Shown here piece after piece: positions 31,850 to 40,247 of a stretch of DNA of 50,003 nucleotides. The notes below the pieces were generated by a model. That model was not told the origin of the DNA. It ran no database searches and was given only the letters and a program-made list of their open reading frames with translations. The stretch is from contig JAEZBU010000098.1 of assembly GCA_023426855.1 (NCBI GenBank), forward strand, positions 1 to 50,003, in the 5' to 3' direction. The translations under genes were made by a program, and so were the position numbers. The stretch's first letter is position 1. Each line of letters begins with the position of its first letter. This DNA comes from Pseudomonadota bacterium. GTDB lineage: Bacteria; Pseudomonadota; Alphaproteobacteria; Rhizobiales; Hyphomicrobiaceae.

Positions 31850-33430
31850 TTAAGTGTGAGTTTTACCCTTGGCCGGCTTGCGATGAACCTCTGAGTCCCA
31901 GGCCGCTTCCGCGGCCGTCGGCAGTTCCATCTTGCGGATTCGCTGTGTTGGACCGCGCGGAAAGTCTTCCACGACCTCTATAAAGCGCGGGAGCTGATAG
32001 TAGGCGAGGTGCTTCTCGCACCAGTCGTAGATCTCGCTGGGATCGACGTTTTGTTCCGGGGCGGGGCGGACGAAGGCTTTGATATCCTGCTCGCCCATCT
32101 GGGATGCCACGCCGATCACCGCAGATTCTTCGACGGCGGGATGGGCATTGATGACCCGCTCGACCTCCCATGCCGATACGTTCTCTCCGCGGCGGCGCAG
32201 GGCGTCCTTTTTGCGGCCGGAGAAGTAGAAATATCCGTTGGCGTCGCGATATCCGAGATCGCCGCTGAAAACGCAGCCGTCCCTCAGCACTTCGGCTGTT
32301 TTCTCCGGTTTGCCGAAGTATTCCTTCATCGTGATGCCGGGCAGTTTCGGGCGCATGACCAGTTCGCCCACCTCGCCGTCGGGCAGTGGTTTGCCGGTCT
32401 CGTCAGCGATGAAGACGTCGAATTCTTCCACTGCCTTGCCGATCGATCCGACCGGGCCGTCGTGGCTCAGCGTCGTGAAATTGCCGGCTTCGGTGATGCC
32501 GTAACCTTCCCGGATGGTCACGCCGAAGCGCTGCTCGAACGCCTGCCAGCTCTGTGTCGGCGCTGCCGCGCCCCAGGCGATTCGCACCGGATTGTCGGCG
32601 TCATCCGCGCGCTCGGGCTGCTTCAGCAGCAGGTTCATCGCGCCGCCGAGATAGTGAAGCTGGGTGGCGCCGAACTTGCGTATCTGATCCCAGCATCTCG
32701 ATGCACTGAAGCGCTCCACCATGCCTGACTTCACGCCGTGCTGAAGGCTCATCAGCACCGTCATCCAGCCAGCGACATGATAGAACGGCTCCCACAGGAA
32801 CAGCACGTCGCCAGGGCGAACTTCCGCGAGCAATCCTGCATTCTTGGCGCCGATCTGGAACCACCGTTCAGTCAGAACTGCGCCCTTTGGTTCGCCGGTC
32901 GTGCCTGACGTGTAGGAGATCATACACACCCGATCGAGCCCGCCAGGGGCTACGGGCGGGATGTCGCCACCGGCAGCAATTGCATCGTCAAGAGATGCGA
33001 AGCGGGGATCGTTCGTCGGATAGCCAACACCGCGCCACAGCACCTTCTCGACATTTTCATTGTCGGCGACGGCTTCCACCAGTTCGCCAAATCTTGCATC
33101 GGCGATGATCATGCGGGGGCGGGCACCCGCAAGCTGCGTGCGGATGCCCATTGCCTTGAGATGTACGCTGATCGGTAACGCGGTCGCGCCGATCCACGCC
33201 AGCGCGAAGAACAGGTAGATGTGATCGGGAACCGTTGGCAGCATCAGCCCGATGCGATCGCCGGGCTGAATACCGATGTTTTGCAGCCCGGCGGCTGCGC
33301 GGTCGATTCGCGCCTTCAGATCGGCGAAGGTAATGATGTCATCGCCGAACATGAGAAACGTATCTGAACCGTTGGTTTCCGCGCGCCGTTCGATCAGCCT
33401 GCGGAAAGTCTCGTTGAGCGGGTTTGTCAT
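31850..33430 (-). CDS. AMP-dependent acyl-CoA ligase (CaiC-like)
   Basis: This 526-residue adenylate-forming enzyme activates a carboxylic acid to its CoA thioester with ATP. The P-loop is YTSGTTGEPKG, the GYGITEAG motif binds the adenylate, SGDLGY precedes the hinge, and RRRGENVSAWEVERVIN opens the C-terminal lid. The A10-type motif reads TQRIRK; the usual GK pair is QR, a variation also present in the ligase at 35599 and seen in crotonobetaine/carnitine-CoA ligase-like proteins. It is 15 bases after the enoyl-CoA hydratase gene. Substrate not identified. Confidence 0.92.
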   Translation of the reverse strand: MTNPLNETFRRLIERRAETNGSDTFLMFGDDIITFADLKARIDRAAAGLQNIGIQPGDRIGLMLPTVPDHIYLFFALAWIGATALPISVHLKAMGIRTQLAGARPRMIIADARFGELVEAVADNENVEKVLWRGVGYPTNDPRFASLDDAIAAGGDIPPVAPGGLDRVCMISYTSGTTGEPKGAVLTERWFQIGAKNAGLLAEVRPGDVLFLWEPFYHVAGWMTVLMSLQHGVKSGMVERFSASRCWDQIRKFGATQLHYLGGAMNLLLKQPERADDADNPVRIAWGAAAPTQSWQAFEQRFGVTIREGYGITEAGNFTTLSHDGPVGSIGKAVEEFDVFIADETGKPLPDGEVGELVMRPKLPGITMKEYFGKPEKTAEVLRDGCVFSGDLGYRDANGYFYFSGRKKDALRRRGENVSAWEVERVINAHPAVEESAVIGVASQMGEQDIKAFVRPAPEQNVDPSEIYDWCEKHLAYYQLPRFIEVVEDFPRGPTQRIRKMELPTAAEAAWDSEVHRKPAKGKTHT

Positions 33431-33445
33431 CGGCGATGTGATCCG

Positions 33446-34234
33446 TTACGCGCGCGAAGCTTTACGGGCGGCGCGAATGCGGAGAAACTCCTCCATGCAG
33501 CGCTGCGGCTCGCCGGAGGCAAAGGCCGCGGTCTGCGCTTCCTCGGCAATCTCGAAAGCAAAATCGAATTGAGCCTGCGTCGCCTTGCGCGCGGCACGCT
33601 TTGTCAATTTCAAAGCGATCGGCGGCTTGCCGGCGAGTTCACGCGCCAGCGCAATGCTGCGTGGCAGAACATCGGCCGGTGCAACGATCTCGTTGAGCAG
33701 GCCGGTATGCTTGGCTTCCTCGGAATCGATCAGGCGACCAGTGAGGATCAAGTCCATGGTGCGCGCCAGACCAAGCCGCGGCTCAATGATCGCCCATGGC
33801 CCGACAACGCTCGGGATGCCGTTATTCAGCTCGGGCTGTCCCATGGTGACGCCGGCGTGACCGATGCGGAAGTCCATGAGCAGTGCCACTTGGAAACCGG
33901 ACCCAGCGGCCAGGCCATTGAGCGCGGCAATGGTCGGCTTTTCCAGCCCGCGAATGGTTTCGTAGAAATCCTTGATCGCCCAGAGCCACGAGTGCGCATC
34001 GCCGGCACCGTCAAAGGTCTGCGATTCATTGAAATCCTGACCGGAACAGAACGCCTTTTCACCGGCTCCGGTAAGAATGACGGCCTTTACGGCATCGTCG
34101 CTATTGAGCTCCACGAAAATGCGCCCCAGGTCGTCCCGCATCTTGTTCGTCCACGCGTTGTGGCGCTCCGGGCGGTCTAGCGTAACAATCGCAACACCGT
34201 CTTCGTTTTTGAGCTGCAGGTTCGGGTACGTCAT
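33446..34234 (-). CDS. Enoyl-CoA hydratase/isomerase family protein
   Basis: This 262-residue crotonase-fold protein has the first oxyanion-hole strand (AFCSGQDFNES) and the second (ALNGLAAGSGFQVALLMDFRIG), followed by MGQPELNNGIPSVVGP. That last segment keeps the Glu of the first catalytic position, but Val-Val replaces the usual AGG that leads to the second. Members hydrate, isomerise, cleave or decarboxylate CoA thioesters. TAGGAGC precedes ATG 34234. It heads a minus-strand operon with the CoA ligase. A palindromic candidate operator lies about 60 bases upstream. Confidence 0.92.
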   Translation of the reverse strand: MTYPNLQLKNEDGVAIVTLDRPERHNAWTNKMRDDLGRIFVELNSDDAVKAVILTGAGEKAFCSGQDFNESQTFDGAGDAHSWLWAIKDFYETIRGLEKPTIAALNGLAAGSGFQVALLMDFRIGHAGVTMGQPELNNGIPSVVGPWAIIEPRLGLARTMDLILTGRLIDSEEAKHTGLLNEIVAPADVLPRSIALARELAGKPPIALKLTKRAARKATQAQFDFAFEIAEEAQTAAFASGEPQRCMEEFLRIRAARKASRA

Positions 34235-34293
34235 CGATTGCTCCTAGGTTTCAGGCCGCATCGTGCTGGCTGGTAGGATCGTAATATCAAATA

Positions 34294-34310
34294 ATGATAG
34301 AAACTATCAT
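34294..34310 (-). promoter_or_regulatory. Candidate operator ATGATAG-AAA-CTATCAT
   Basis: A perfect 7-base inverted repeat around AAA, containing GATA-N5-TATC, lies about 60 bases upstream of the enoyl-CoA hydratase start. Same geometry as 34426-34444 and 30783-30795. Confidence 0.55.
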
Positions 34311-34397
34311 ATTTTATGGATTCAGCGCGCAGGGAATACTCGTCTGCCATGGTTTGCATCTCTTCAACTGATGGGTGCGGCGCCGTTAAGGGCGCAG

Positions 34398-34444
34398 TTG
34401 ACAGCTCTTAGAATTGAGATCACTATTCGATATACACTATCGAA
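34398..34444 (+). promoter_or_regulatory. Promoter with overlapping operator upstream of the 34497 gene
   Basis: A consensus TTGACA (34398-34403) is followed after 17 bases by CACTAT (34421-34426), a weak -10. A perfect palindrome TTCGATA-TACAC-TATCGAA (34426-34444) lies at the likely transcription start, a typical repressor position. The half-sites match two others in this locus. Confidence 0.5.
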
Positions 34445-34496
34445 ATAAGATACTTCCTCGCGCGCGAGCGTCGAGGCCAATCCTTGCGAGGCATCG

Positions 34497-35567
34497 TTGA
34501 CAACCGAAGACCTCACCGAGCTGCGCGCTGACTGCGCGTTGGCTGCCAAATTCTGGGGCCGTACTTTCGGCGCGATGGGTGCAATCGTCTTCCGAGAAAA
34601 GGGAGAGGATGCAATCAAGCGGCTTTGGGCGCTGATGCTGCATCAACATCAGCAGGGCTTCTATCATCAGGGGCTCATCAAGCTCGGCATTTCGCCCGAT
34701 GAACCTCCCGCAGTGATTGCCGGAAAGTATCACTGGTACACCAACCTGATCGGTGGCCTCACCATGGAGTACGTGGAGGAGACCCCGAAGAAGGTCTGGA
34801 TCCGCTACACCGCGCCAATGTGGACCTATCCCGGCACCACCATGATGGCGATGCCAGCCTCGCTGCGCAGAACGATCTTCTCGATTTGGCATCCGGCCAA
34901 CGGCCGCATGATGGGCAATAAACGCCTAGGCTGGGTGGCGACGAAATTCGTCATGGAAGGTGCGCCTTACGATGAAGGGTACTTCATCGAGTATGATCAT
35001 GATTTGAAACCAGGCGAGGAACTGCGGTTCGAGCAGGCGGCGCATACGCCGGAGTTCGACCCGACCAAGGCGCCGCGTCTGGACGAGAAGTTGTGGCCAG
35101 AAGCGCGCATGCTCAAGGCGCGTCGCAACTGGTCGCGCGAATACGTCGCCACGACGCTTGATTGCCTTCTGCAAATGTATGGTCCGCAAACGACGTACTA
35201 TTTGTGGGATCAGACCATGCGCTGTCTTGCCGTGCAGTATGCGCACGAATTGAAAGCGGATGCCGGCGTCGAGGGAAAGGAGACCGCTGACATTGCGACT
35301 TTCTTCGCCCGGATGCTCAAAGCGCAGAACCAGCAGTTTGAGCTTCAGAAACTCTCGGACGAGCGGTATGCGATTCACCTGAAGTCGTTCTTGCCTTTTG
35401 CCAACGACGCACCCGAAGAACTGCGGCATGCGAGCTTTGCCTTCCAGAACGTAGCAGCGTGGACGCTGAACGGGCGGATTTCGGTCACGCGCCGGCCAGA
35501 ACCTGACGGACGCAATCCGAATGCGGAAGTCTGGGAAATCTCAAACGCCGGTCGCTGGCTGTACTAA
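34497..35567 (+). CDS. Unassigned 356-residue protein
   Basis: I do not recognise this protein. It is soluble, without signal peptide or membrane spans, and rich in Trp, Tyr, Met and His. It seems to contain two similar halves, each a helical part followed by a beta part: helices with HQHQQGFYHQGL then GGLTMEYVEETPKKVWIRY; and YYLWDQTMRCLAVQYAHEL then FELQKLSDERYAIHLKSF. The arrangement faintly recalls L-2-amino-thiazoline-4-carboxylate hydrolase-like proteins, but this is weak. The frame opens at TTG 34497 with GCGAGG upstream and has no earlier ATG or GTG after the preceding stop. The first ATG, at 34575, would drop 26 residues. It heads the plus-strand operon with a CoA ligase and a nitroreductase, under a palindromic operator. 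Confidence 0.75.
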   Translation: MTTEDLTELRADCALAAKFWGRTFGAMGAIVFREKGEDAIKRLWALMLHQHQQGFYHQGLIKLGISPDEPPAVIAGKYHWYTNLIGGLTMEYVEETPKKVWIRYTAPMWTYPGTTMMAMPASLRRTIFSIWHPANGRMMGNKRLGWVATKFVMEGAPYDEGYFIEYDHDLKPGEELRFEQAAHTPEFDPTKAPRLDEKLWPEARMLKARRNWSREYVATTLDCLLQMYGPQTTYYLWDQTMRCLAVQYAHELKADAGVEGKETADIATFFARMLKAQNQQFELQKLSDERYAIHLKSFLPFANDAPEELRHASFAFQNVAAWTLNGRISVTRRPEPDGRNPNAEVWEISNAGRWLY

Positions 35568-35598
35568 GGCGCCTGGCGCTTCAATTCGCGAGTTTTGG

Positions 35599-37170
35599 AT
35601 GGCTTATATCGATCCGGCGACCACGGTCGCAGACCTCCTCGACACGCGCGCGCGCGAAAATGCGAGCCACGTGTTCTGCACGTGGCAGCAGGATCGGATC
35701 ACCTACGAACAGCTTGCCGCGCAGGTGAACCGTTTTGCGAACGGGTTCCTGGAGCAGGGGATCGGCGCCGGGCATCGTGTCGGCGTGATGCTGCCGCATC
35801 ATCCAGATCACATCTTCGTTCTGCTGGCGCTGGCGCGAATTGGTGCTGTCGCCGTGCCGATCAATACACATCTGCGCGGGGCAGGGCTGGAATATCAGAT
35901 CACGCACAGCGATCCGCACGCCATTGCCACGGATGCAGAGTTCGCCGAGCAGATACTGTCCGCCCTCGCGGCGACGAAGAGCGAAGCCCTCTTGCTCTGG
36001 CGTGGAAAAGAACTGCCGGAACGTGACAACGGTGCGCGGGTGATGGCATTCGGCGCACTGGTCAGCAGTTCGCAAGCGCCGCCACCGCACAAAGCCAAAC
36101 CGGAAGATGTCGTCGCCATCTGCTATACGTCGGGGACCACTGGAGCGCCAAAAGGCGTGCTGATCACCGACGCCATGTATCGCGCGGCGGCGACCAGTTC
36201 GCTGCGCATCTCCGGCATCGAAGACGGCGACGTGCCGCTGTTCTGGGAACCGATGTACCATATGTTCGGCATCGAGGTTGTGTTGCTGGCGCTGCACAAG
36301 CCGGTGACGCTGGCGATGGTCGAACGGTTCAGTGCGTCGAACTTCTGGCGCTGGGCGCGCGACGCCGGTGCTACACACATCCATTATGTCGGCGGCGTTC
36401 TGCAGCTTCTTCTCAAGCAGCTACCGTCCGACGGCGACCGTGATCACAAGGTTCGGGTTGCCTGGGGTGGTGGGTGTCCGCCTGAGCTTTGGTATGAATG
36501 TGAGACGCGGTTCGGGTTCGATCTGCGCGACAGTTTTGGCATGACTGAAACGGCTGCTTTGAACATCATCAATACGGAAGACATTCCCGGCGCGCTCGGG
36601 CGGCCGCTGCCGTACTTCGACGCGCGCGTCATTGATGGAAACGGCGATCCTGCTGCAACCGGCGAACTCGGCCAGCTTCTGATCCGCGGGCGCGAACCGC
36701 ATATCATCACGCCAGGCTATTTTCGGAATCCGGACGCTACTGCCGATACAATTCGAGATGGTTGGCTCTATACCGGCGACCTCGTCCGCCAGGACGAAAA
36801 TGGTGTGTTCTGGTTTTTCTCGCGCATAAAGGACAGTGTTCGGCGACGCGGCGAAAACATTTCGGCCTGGGAGGTCGAGCGCGTCATAAATGAGCACCCG
36901 GACGTCGAGGAAAGCGCATTGGTGATGGTGCGCAATGAGTTCGGCGACGAAGATCTCAAGGTCTTTATCAAGCCGATCGCCGAGCCTTTCGATCCGAGCG
37001 CGCTGATCGCGTGGTGCGCGACCCGGATGGCGAAGTTCCAGATCCCCCGTTTCGTTGCCTTTATCGAAGAGTTTCCGAAGACGCCGACGCAGCGTATCCG
37101 TAAACACGAGTTGCCGCGGGCAATCGATGATTGCTGGGACGGGGACACGAAGGCACAGGCTGCAAAGTAG
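35599..37170 (+). CDS. AMP-dependent acyl-CoA ligase (CaiC-like), paralogue of the 31850 ligase
   Basis: This 523-residue adenylate-forming ligase has YTSGTTGAPKG, DSFGMTETA, YTGDLVR and RRRGENISAWEVERVIN. It shares several unusual strings with the ligase at 31850-33430: WEPMYH versus WEPFYH, MVERFSASNFW versus MVERFSASRCW, and TQRIRK near the end. The two are clearly paralogues with divergent promoters, perhaps activating two related acids of one pathway. I chose ATG 35599, where the conserved N-terminus begins 31 bases after the previous stop; the ribosome site is weak. The acid is not identified. Confidence 0.91.
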   Translation: MAYIDPATTVADLLDTRARENASHVFCTWQQDRITYEQLAAQVNRFANGFLEQGIGAGHRVGVMLPHHPDHIFVLLALARIGAVAVPINTHLRGAGLEYQITHSDPHAIATDAEFAEQILSALAATKSEALLLWRGKELPERDNGARVMAFGALVSSSQAPPPHKAKPEDVVAICYTSGTTGAPKGVLITDAMYRAAATSSLRISGIEDGDVPLFWEPMYHMFGIEVVLLALHKPVTLAMVERFSASNFWRWARDAGATHIHYVGGVLQLLLKQLPSDGDRDHKVRVAWGGGCPPELWYECETRFGFDLRDSFGMTETAALNIINTEDIPGALGRPLPYFDARVIDGNGDPAATGELGQLLIRGREPHIITPGYFRNPDATADTIRDGWLYTGDLVRQDENGVFWFFSRIKDSVRRRGENISAWEVERVINEHPDVEESALVMVRNEFGDEDLKVFIKPIAEPFDPSALIAWCATRMAKFQIPRFVAFIEEFPKTPTQRIRKHELPRAIDDCWDGDTKAQAAK

Positions 37171-37202
37171 GCCGGTAACGGCGCAAAAATGGAAACGCGG
37201 TG

Positions 37203-37874
37203 ATGATGACTGTCGAGGAGGCCATCGTCGGCCGCAGAAGCATCCGGGCTTTCAAGAGCGATCCCGTCTCGCGCGAATTGGTCGAGCGGATTTTGAAGAT
37301 CGCAAGTCGTGCGCCTAGCGGCTCCAACATCCAGCCCTGGTATGTCCACGTATTGGCGGGATCAGCCAAGGACGCCTTGGTGAAAGATCTGATGCAGGCG
37401 CATGAACGCAATGTTCTTGGCCAGCATGAATATCAGTACGATCCCAATCCATGGTTCGAACCGTACCAATCGCGACGGCGCAAAGTAGGCTGGGATCTCT
37501 ACGGCGCCATCGGCATCCAGCGCGGGGAAACGGAACGGATCATGCGGCAGGTCGGGCGCAACTACGCTTTCTTTGATGCACCTATCGGCATGATTTTTAC
37601 AATTGAAACCCGGCTTCCAGTTGGCGGCTGGCTCGACTACGGCATGTTCATGCAGAACATCATGATTGCCGCGCGCGGGTTTGGGCTCGATACCTGCGCG
37701 CAGCAGGCCTTCTCCCGCTTTTCAAAAATCATCCGCGAACACATTCCATGCCCGGAAGGCCACACAATCATGTGCGGCATGGCGCTTGGTTATGCCGACA
37801 TGACCAAGCCGGAAAATCGCTTCGAAGCGGAACGCCGGACAGTCGACGATATCGCGACGTTCAAGGGGTTTTAG
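37203..37874 (+). CDS. Nitroreductase-family flavoprotein
   Basis: This 223-residue protein has the nitroreductase FMN-binding start (EAIVGRRSIRAFKSDPV), SRAPSGSNIQPW, and the C-terminal MCGMALGYAD region. Members bind FMN as dimers and reduce nitro groups, quinones or enones, or oxidise ring systems. ATG 37203 and 37206 are both possible; GGAAACG lies upstream. Being third in an operon with a CoA ligase, it may reduce or oxidise a CoA-bound ring or unsaturated acid; this is inference. It is convergent with the thiolase-like gene 26 bases away. Confidence 0.91.
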   Translation: MMTVEEAIVGRRSIRAFKSDPVSRELVERILKIASRAPSGSNIQPWYVHVLAGSAKDALVKDLMQAHERNVLGQHEYQYDPNPWFEPYQSRRRKVGWDLYGAIGIQRGETERIMRQVGRNYAFFDAPIGMIFTIETRLPVGGWLDYGMFMQNIMIAARGFGLDTCAQQAFSRFSKIIREHIPCPEGHTIMCGMALGYADMTKPENRFEAERRTVDDIATFKGF

Positions 37875-37900
37875 TTTGGCGAGCCATTCACTCTCTACGA

Positions 37901-39055
37901 TCAGAGGGTGCTGCTGCCGCCTAAAATTACGGTTGCCTCCGAGGAAAACAGACCACCGTTGGCATGGGTCAGCGCAACCTCGCAGTCGGAGATTTGGCGA
38001 GGCCCGCACTCACCACGCAGTTGCCGCACCGCCTCTACGAGCAGGAACAGGCCGTACATTCCCGGATGGCAGTATGACAGGCCGCCGCCGTTTGTGTTGA
38101 CCGGGAGGCTGCCGCCGGGGGCAATTCGCCCGTTCTCGACAAACCGACCACCTTCGCCTTTTGGACAGAAGCCGAGATCCTCAAGAAACAGGATCGGCAG
38201 AATGGAAAAGGCATCGTACAGCTCAAGGACATCGACGTCTTGCGGGCCGACACCAGCCATAGCATAGGCGCGATGGCCTGACTCTACCGCAGCCGTCACC
38301 GTGAGATCCGGCATGCTTGTGATATGACGGTGCGTTGTCGCCTCGCCGGTCCCGAGCACGTAGATCGGGGCTTTCGCACAATCTTTGGCCCGATCCGCAG
38401 ACGTCATGATCAGTGCCGCGCCCCCGTCAGTAACGAGGCAACAGTCGCGTACGGTCAGCGGGCTGCTGATCATGCGTGCCTTTAAAACGTCTGCAATGCT
38501 GATCGAATCCTGCAGCCACGCTTTGGGATTCATCGTCGCCCATTGGCGCGAGGCGACAACGACCTCTGCCAACTGTTCGCGCGTCGTGCCGTAAAGATGC
38601 ATGTGTCGAGATGCGGCGAGCGCATATGCCGTTAGCGGGTAGACGGGTTTGAACGGCTCCTCGTATGCCGGAAACTCCTGTGGCGCCGAGCGCGACCGGC
38701 CAACGCTGCGCTGCGTGCTGCCATAGGCGATCAGAGCTACATTGCAAAGGCCGGCATCCAGGGCCGCCGCGGCATGCGCCACATGGGTCAGGAACGAAGC
38801 GCCACCGGTATTGGTGCCATCAACGTATCGCGGGTTCAGGCCTAGATATTCGCAAAGCGAAAGCACGGGGAACGGCAACTGTGTGCTGGCGGTGAAGACG
38901 CCGTCCACATCGGAGAGCCGCAGTCCGGCATCCTGGAGCGCACGAACAGTAGCCTGTCCCATCAAATCGACCGGCGTCAGTCCGGGGGCGACTTGTCCAA
39001 GATCGGATTCAGCGACGCCCACAATGGCCGTCGCTCCGCGCAGAGAATGCGTCAT
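37901..39055 (-). CDS. Thiolase-like protein lacking the nucleophilic cysteine
   Basis: This 384-residue protein has the thiolase fold of the SCP-x/lipid-transfer branch (TAIVGVAESDLG, LQDAGLRLSDVDGVF, DVDVLELYDAFSI, THANGG). Where thiolases have the acyl-accepting Cys (N-x-x-C-A-S), it reads N-T-G-G-A-S, so Gly85 sits there; the second catalytic Cys is also absent. Cys-less members that pair with DUF35 proteins include the Ltp2 retro-aldolase of steroid breakdown and similar C-C cleaving enzymes. I chose ATG 39055 because it overlaps the DUF35 gene stop (ATGA); the open frame runs 79 codons further upstream without homology. It should form a complex with that partner. Confidence 0.88.
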   Translation of the reverse strand: MTHSLRGATAIVGVAESDLGQVAPGLTPVDLMGQATVRALQDAGLRLSDVDGVFTASTQLPFPVLSLCEYLGLNPRYVDGTNTGGASFLTHVAHAAAALDAGLCNVALIAYGSTQRSVGRSRSAPQEFPAYEEPFKPVYPLTAYALAASRHMHLYGTTREQLAEVVVASRQWATMNPKAWLQDSISIADVLKARMISSPLTVRDCCLVTDGGAALIMTSADRAKDCAKAPIYVLGTGEATTHRHITSMPDLTVTAAVESGHRAYAMAGVGPQDVDVLELYDAFSILPILFLEDLGFCPKGEGGRFVENGRIAPGGSLPVNTNGGGLSYCHPGMYGLFLLVEAVRQLRGECGPRQISDCEVALTHANGGLFSSEATVILGGSSTL

Positions 39056-39441
39056 GCCGCGATTTCCATTGGATGGAAGACCGGAACAGGCATATCCGCG
39101 TCGCTGCCGATCTCGACACGGAGTTCGACGCGCATGCCGATCGCGACATGTTCCGGTGCGATGGTCTCGACGCGTGACAGCATGCGAAACCCTTCGTCCA
39201 GTTCGATCATGGCGATGTTGTAGGGTGCGCCCGATCCGTGAGCCGCGACCGTCGTCGCGTAAACCGTTCCGTTGCCGGCGCTGATGCGCCACTCAAGGTC
39301 CGTCAAGCCCGTCCGTCCAGCCATGAGCTTGGGTGGAAATATCACAGCCTGATCGAACGGGGAGAATTGGTAGGCAAGCTTCCCTTGGCGCAGATACTCA
39401 ACAAACGTCGCTTGTGGCGATTTCTCAGCTTGATCCGTCAT
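39052..39441 (-). CDS. DUF35 OB-fold protein without zinc-ribbon cysteines
   Basis: This 129-residue protein has the DUF35 OB-fold pattern (LEWRISAGNGTVYATTV, IAMIELDEGFRML, IGMRVELRVE). Normal members begin with a four-Cys zinc ribbon followed by FPP. Here the FPP-like IFPPK is present, but there is no cysteine in the whole protein, so the ribbon cannot bind zinc in the usual way. DUF35 proteins bind the acyl-CoA and activate the thiolase-like partner. The next gene overlaps its stop. The ribosome site before ATG 39441 is weak. Confidence 0.85.
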   Translation of the reverse strand: MTDQAEKSPQATFVEYLRQGKLAYQFSPFDQAVIFPPKLMAGRTGLTDLEWRISAGNGTVYATTVAAHGSGAPYNIAMIELDEGFRMLSRVETIAPEHVAIGMRVELRVEIGSDADMPVPVFHPMEIAA

Positions 39442-39479
39442 TTCAAGTCGCTCTCAGCGTGAACTGTGCTCAAGCTCGG

Positions 39480-40247
39480 TTATCGCCACTCCAGCAGCCG
39501 ATCTTCAGCGACACTCATGATCCACGTGAGCGCCGTGCCAATCAGAGCAAGGAGCAGGAGGACCGCAAACACGCCATTGAGTTGGAACGTTCCGGCGAGA
39601 AACGAAAGATATTGTCCAAGGCCGCGCTGCGCGGCAATGATCTCGCCACCGATCACGCCCAGCAAAGCGTAAATGAGACCCAGTCGCAGGCCTGAGAAAA
39701 TCGTGGGAATTGCACTCCACAACGTGATCCGCCGGAAAACCTGGGTTGAGCTTGCCCCCAAGGTTTTCGCCAAAGTCAAATGATCGGCGCTCACGCCGCG
39801 GGCACCGGCCACGGTGCTGCTCAGCACGATGAAGAAAGTCAGGCTGAAGCCGAGCGCGATTTTTGAAGCCATCCCAAGGCCGAACCACAGGAGAAACAGG
39901 GGGGCCAGAGCGATACGCGGCAGTGCATTCAATCCCGCAAAAATCGGATCAAGGAACCGCTCGACCGTGGGAAAATTGACGAACAGCAGTCCGGTCAAAA
40001 TTCCAGCCGCGCTCCCGAGAATAAATGCTGCGAGAGTACTGGCGAGCGTCACCAGCAAATGCTCGATCATCGTCTGATTGACGAATATGCCCTGTATCAG
40101 AAAGTTGATGATGCCGATCGGATGGCCGACGAAAATCGGATTCACAAAGCCGAAACGGAAAGCCGCTTCCCATGCCGCTGCGAATACCAACAGCGCGATG
40201 ATACGCCAGACCCAAAGCGGCAGTCGTGAAGCGAGCGCAAGCGTCAT
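39480..40247 (-). CDS. ABC importer permease, SsuC/TauC-like
   Basis: This 255-residue membrane protein has about six spans (IIALLVFAAAWEAAFRFG, FILGSAAGILTGLLF, FAVLLLLALIGTALTWI) and the coupling region LTLAKTLGASSTQVFRRITLW. SsuC/TauC-type permeases carry sulphonates, nitrate, pyrimidine precursors or aromatic acids such as phthalate. The ATG at 40247 overlaps the ATPase gene stop; the frame also opens upstream to 40280 without homology. Operon order is binding protein, ATPase, permease, DUF35 and thiolase-like gene. Confidence 0.91.
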   Translation of the reverse strand: MTLALASRLPLWVWRIIALLVFAAAWEAAFRFGFVNPIFVGHPIGIINFLIQGIFVNQTMIEHLLVTLASTLAAFILGSAAGILTGLLFVNFPTVERFLDPIFAGLNALPRIALAPLFLLWFGLGMASKIALGFSLTFFIVLSSTVAGARGVSADHLTLAKTLGASSTQVFRRITLWSAIPTIFSGLRLGLIYALLGVIGGEIIAAQRGLGQYLSFLAGTFQLNGVFAVLLLLALIGTALTWIMSVAEDRLLEWR

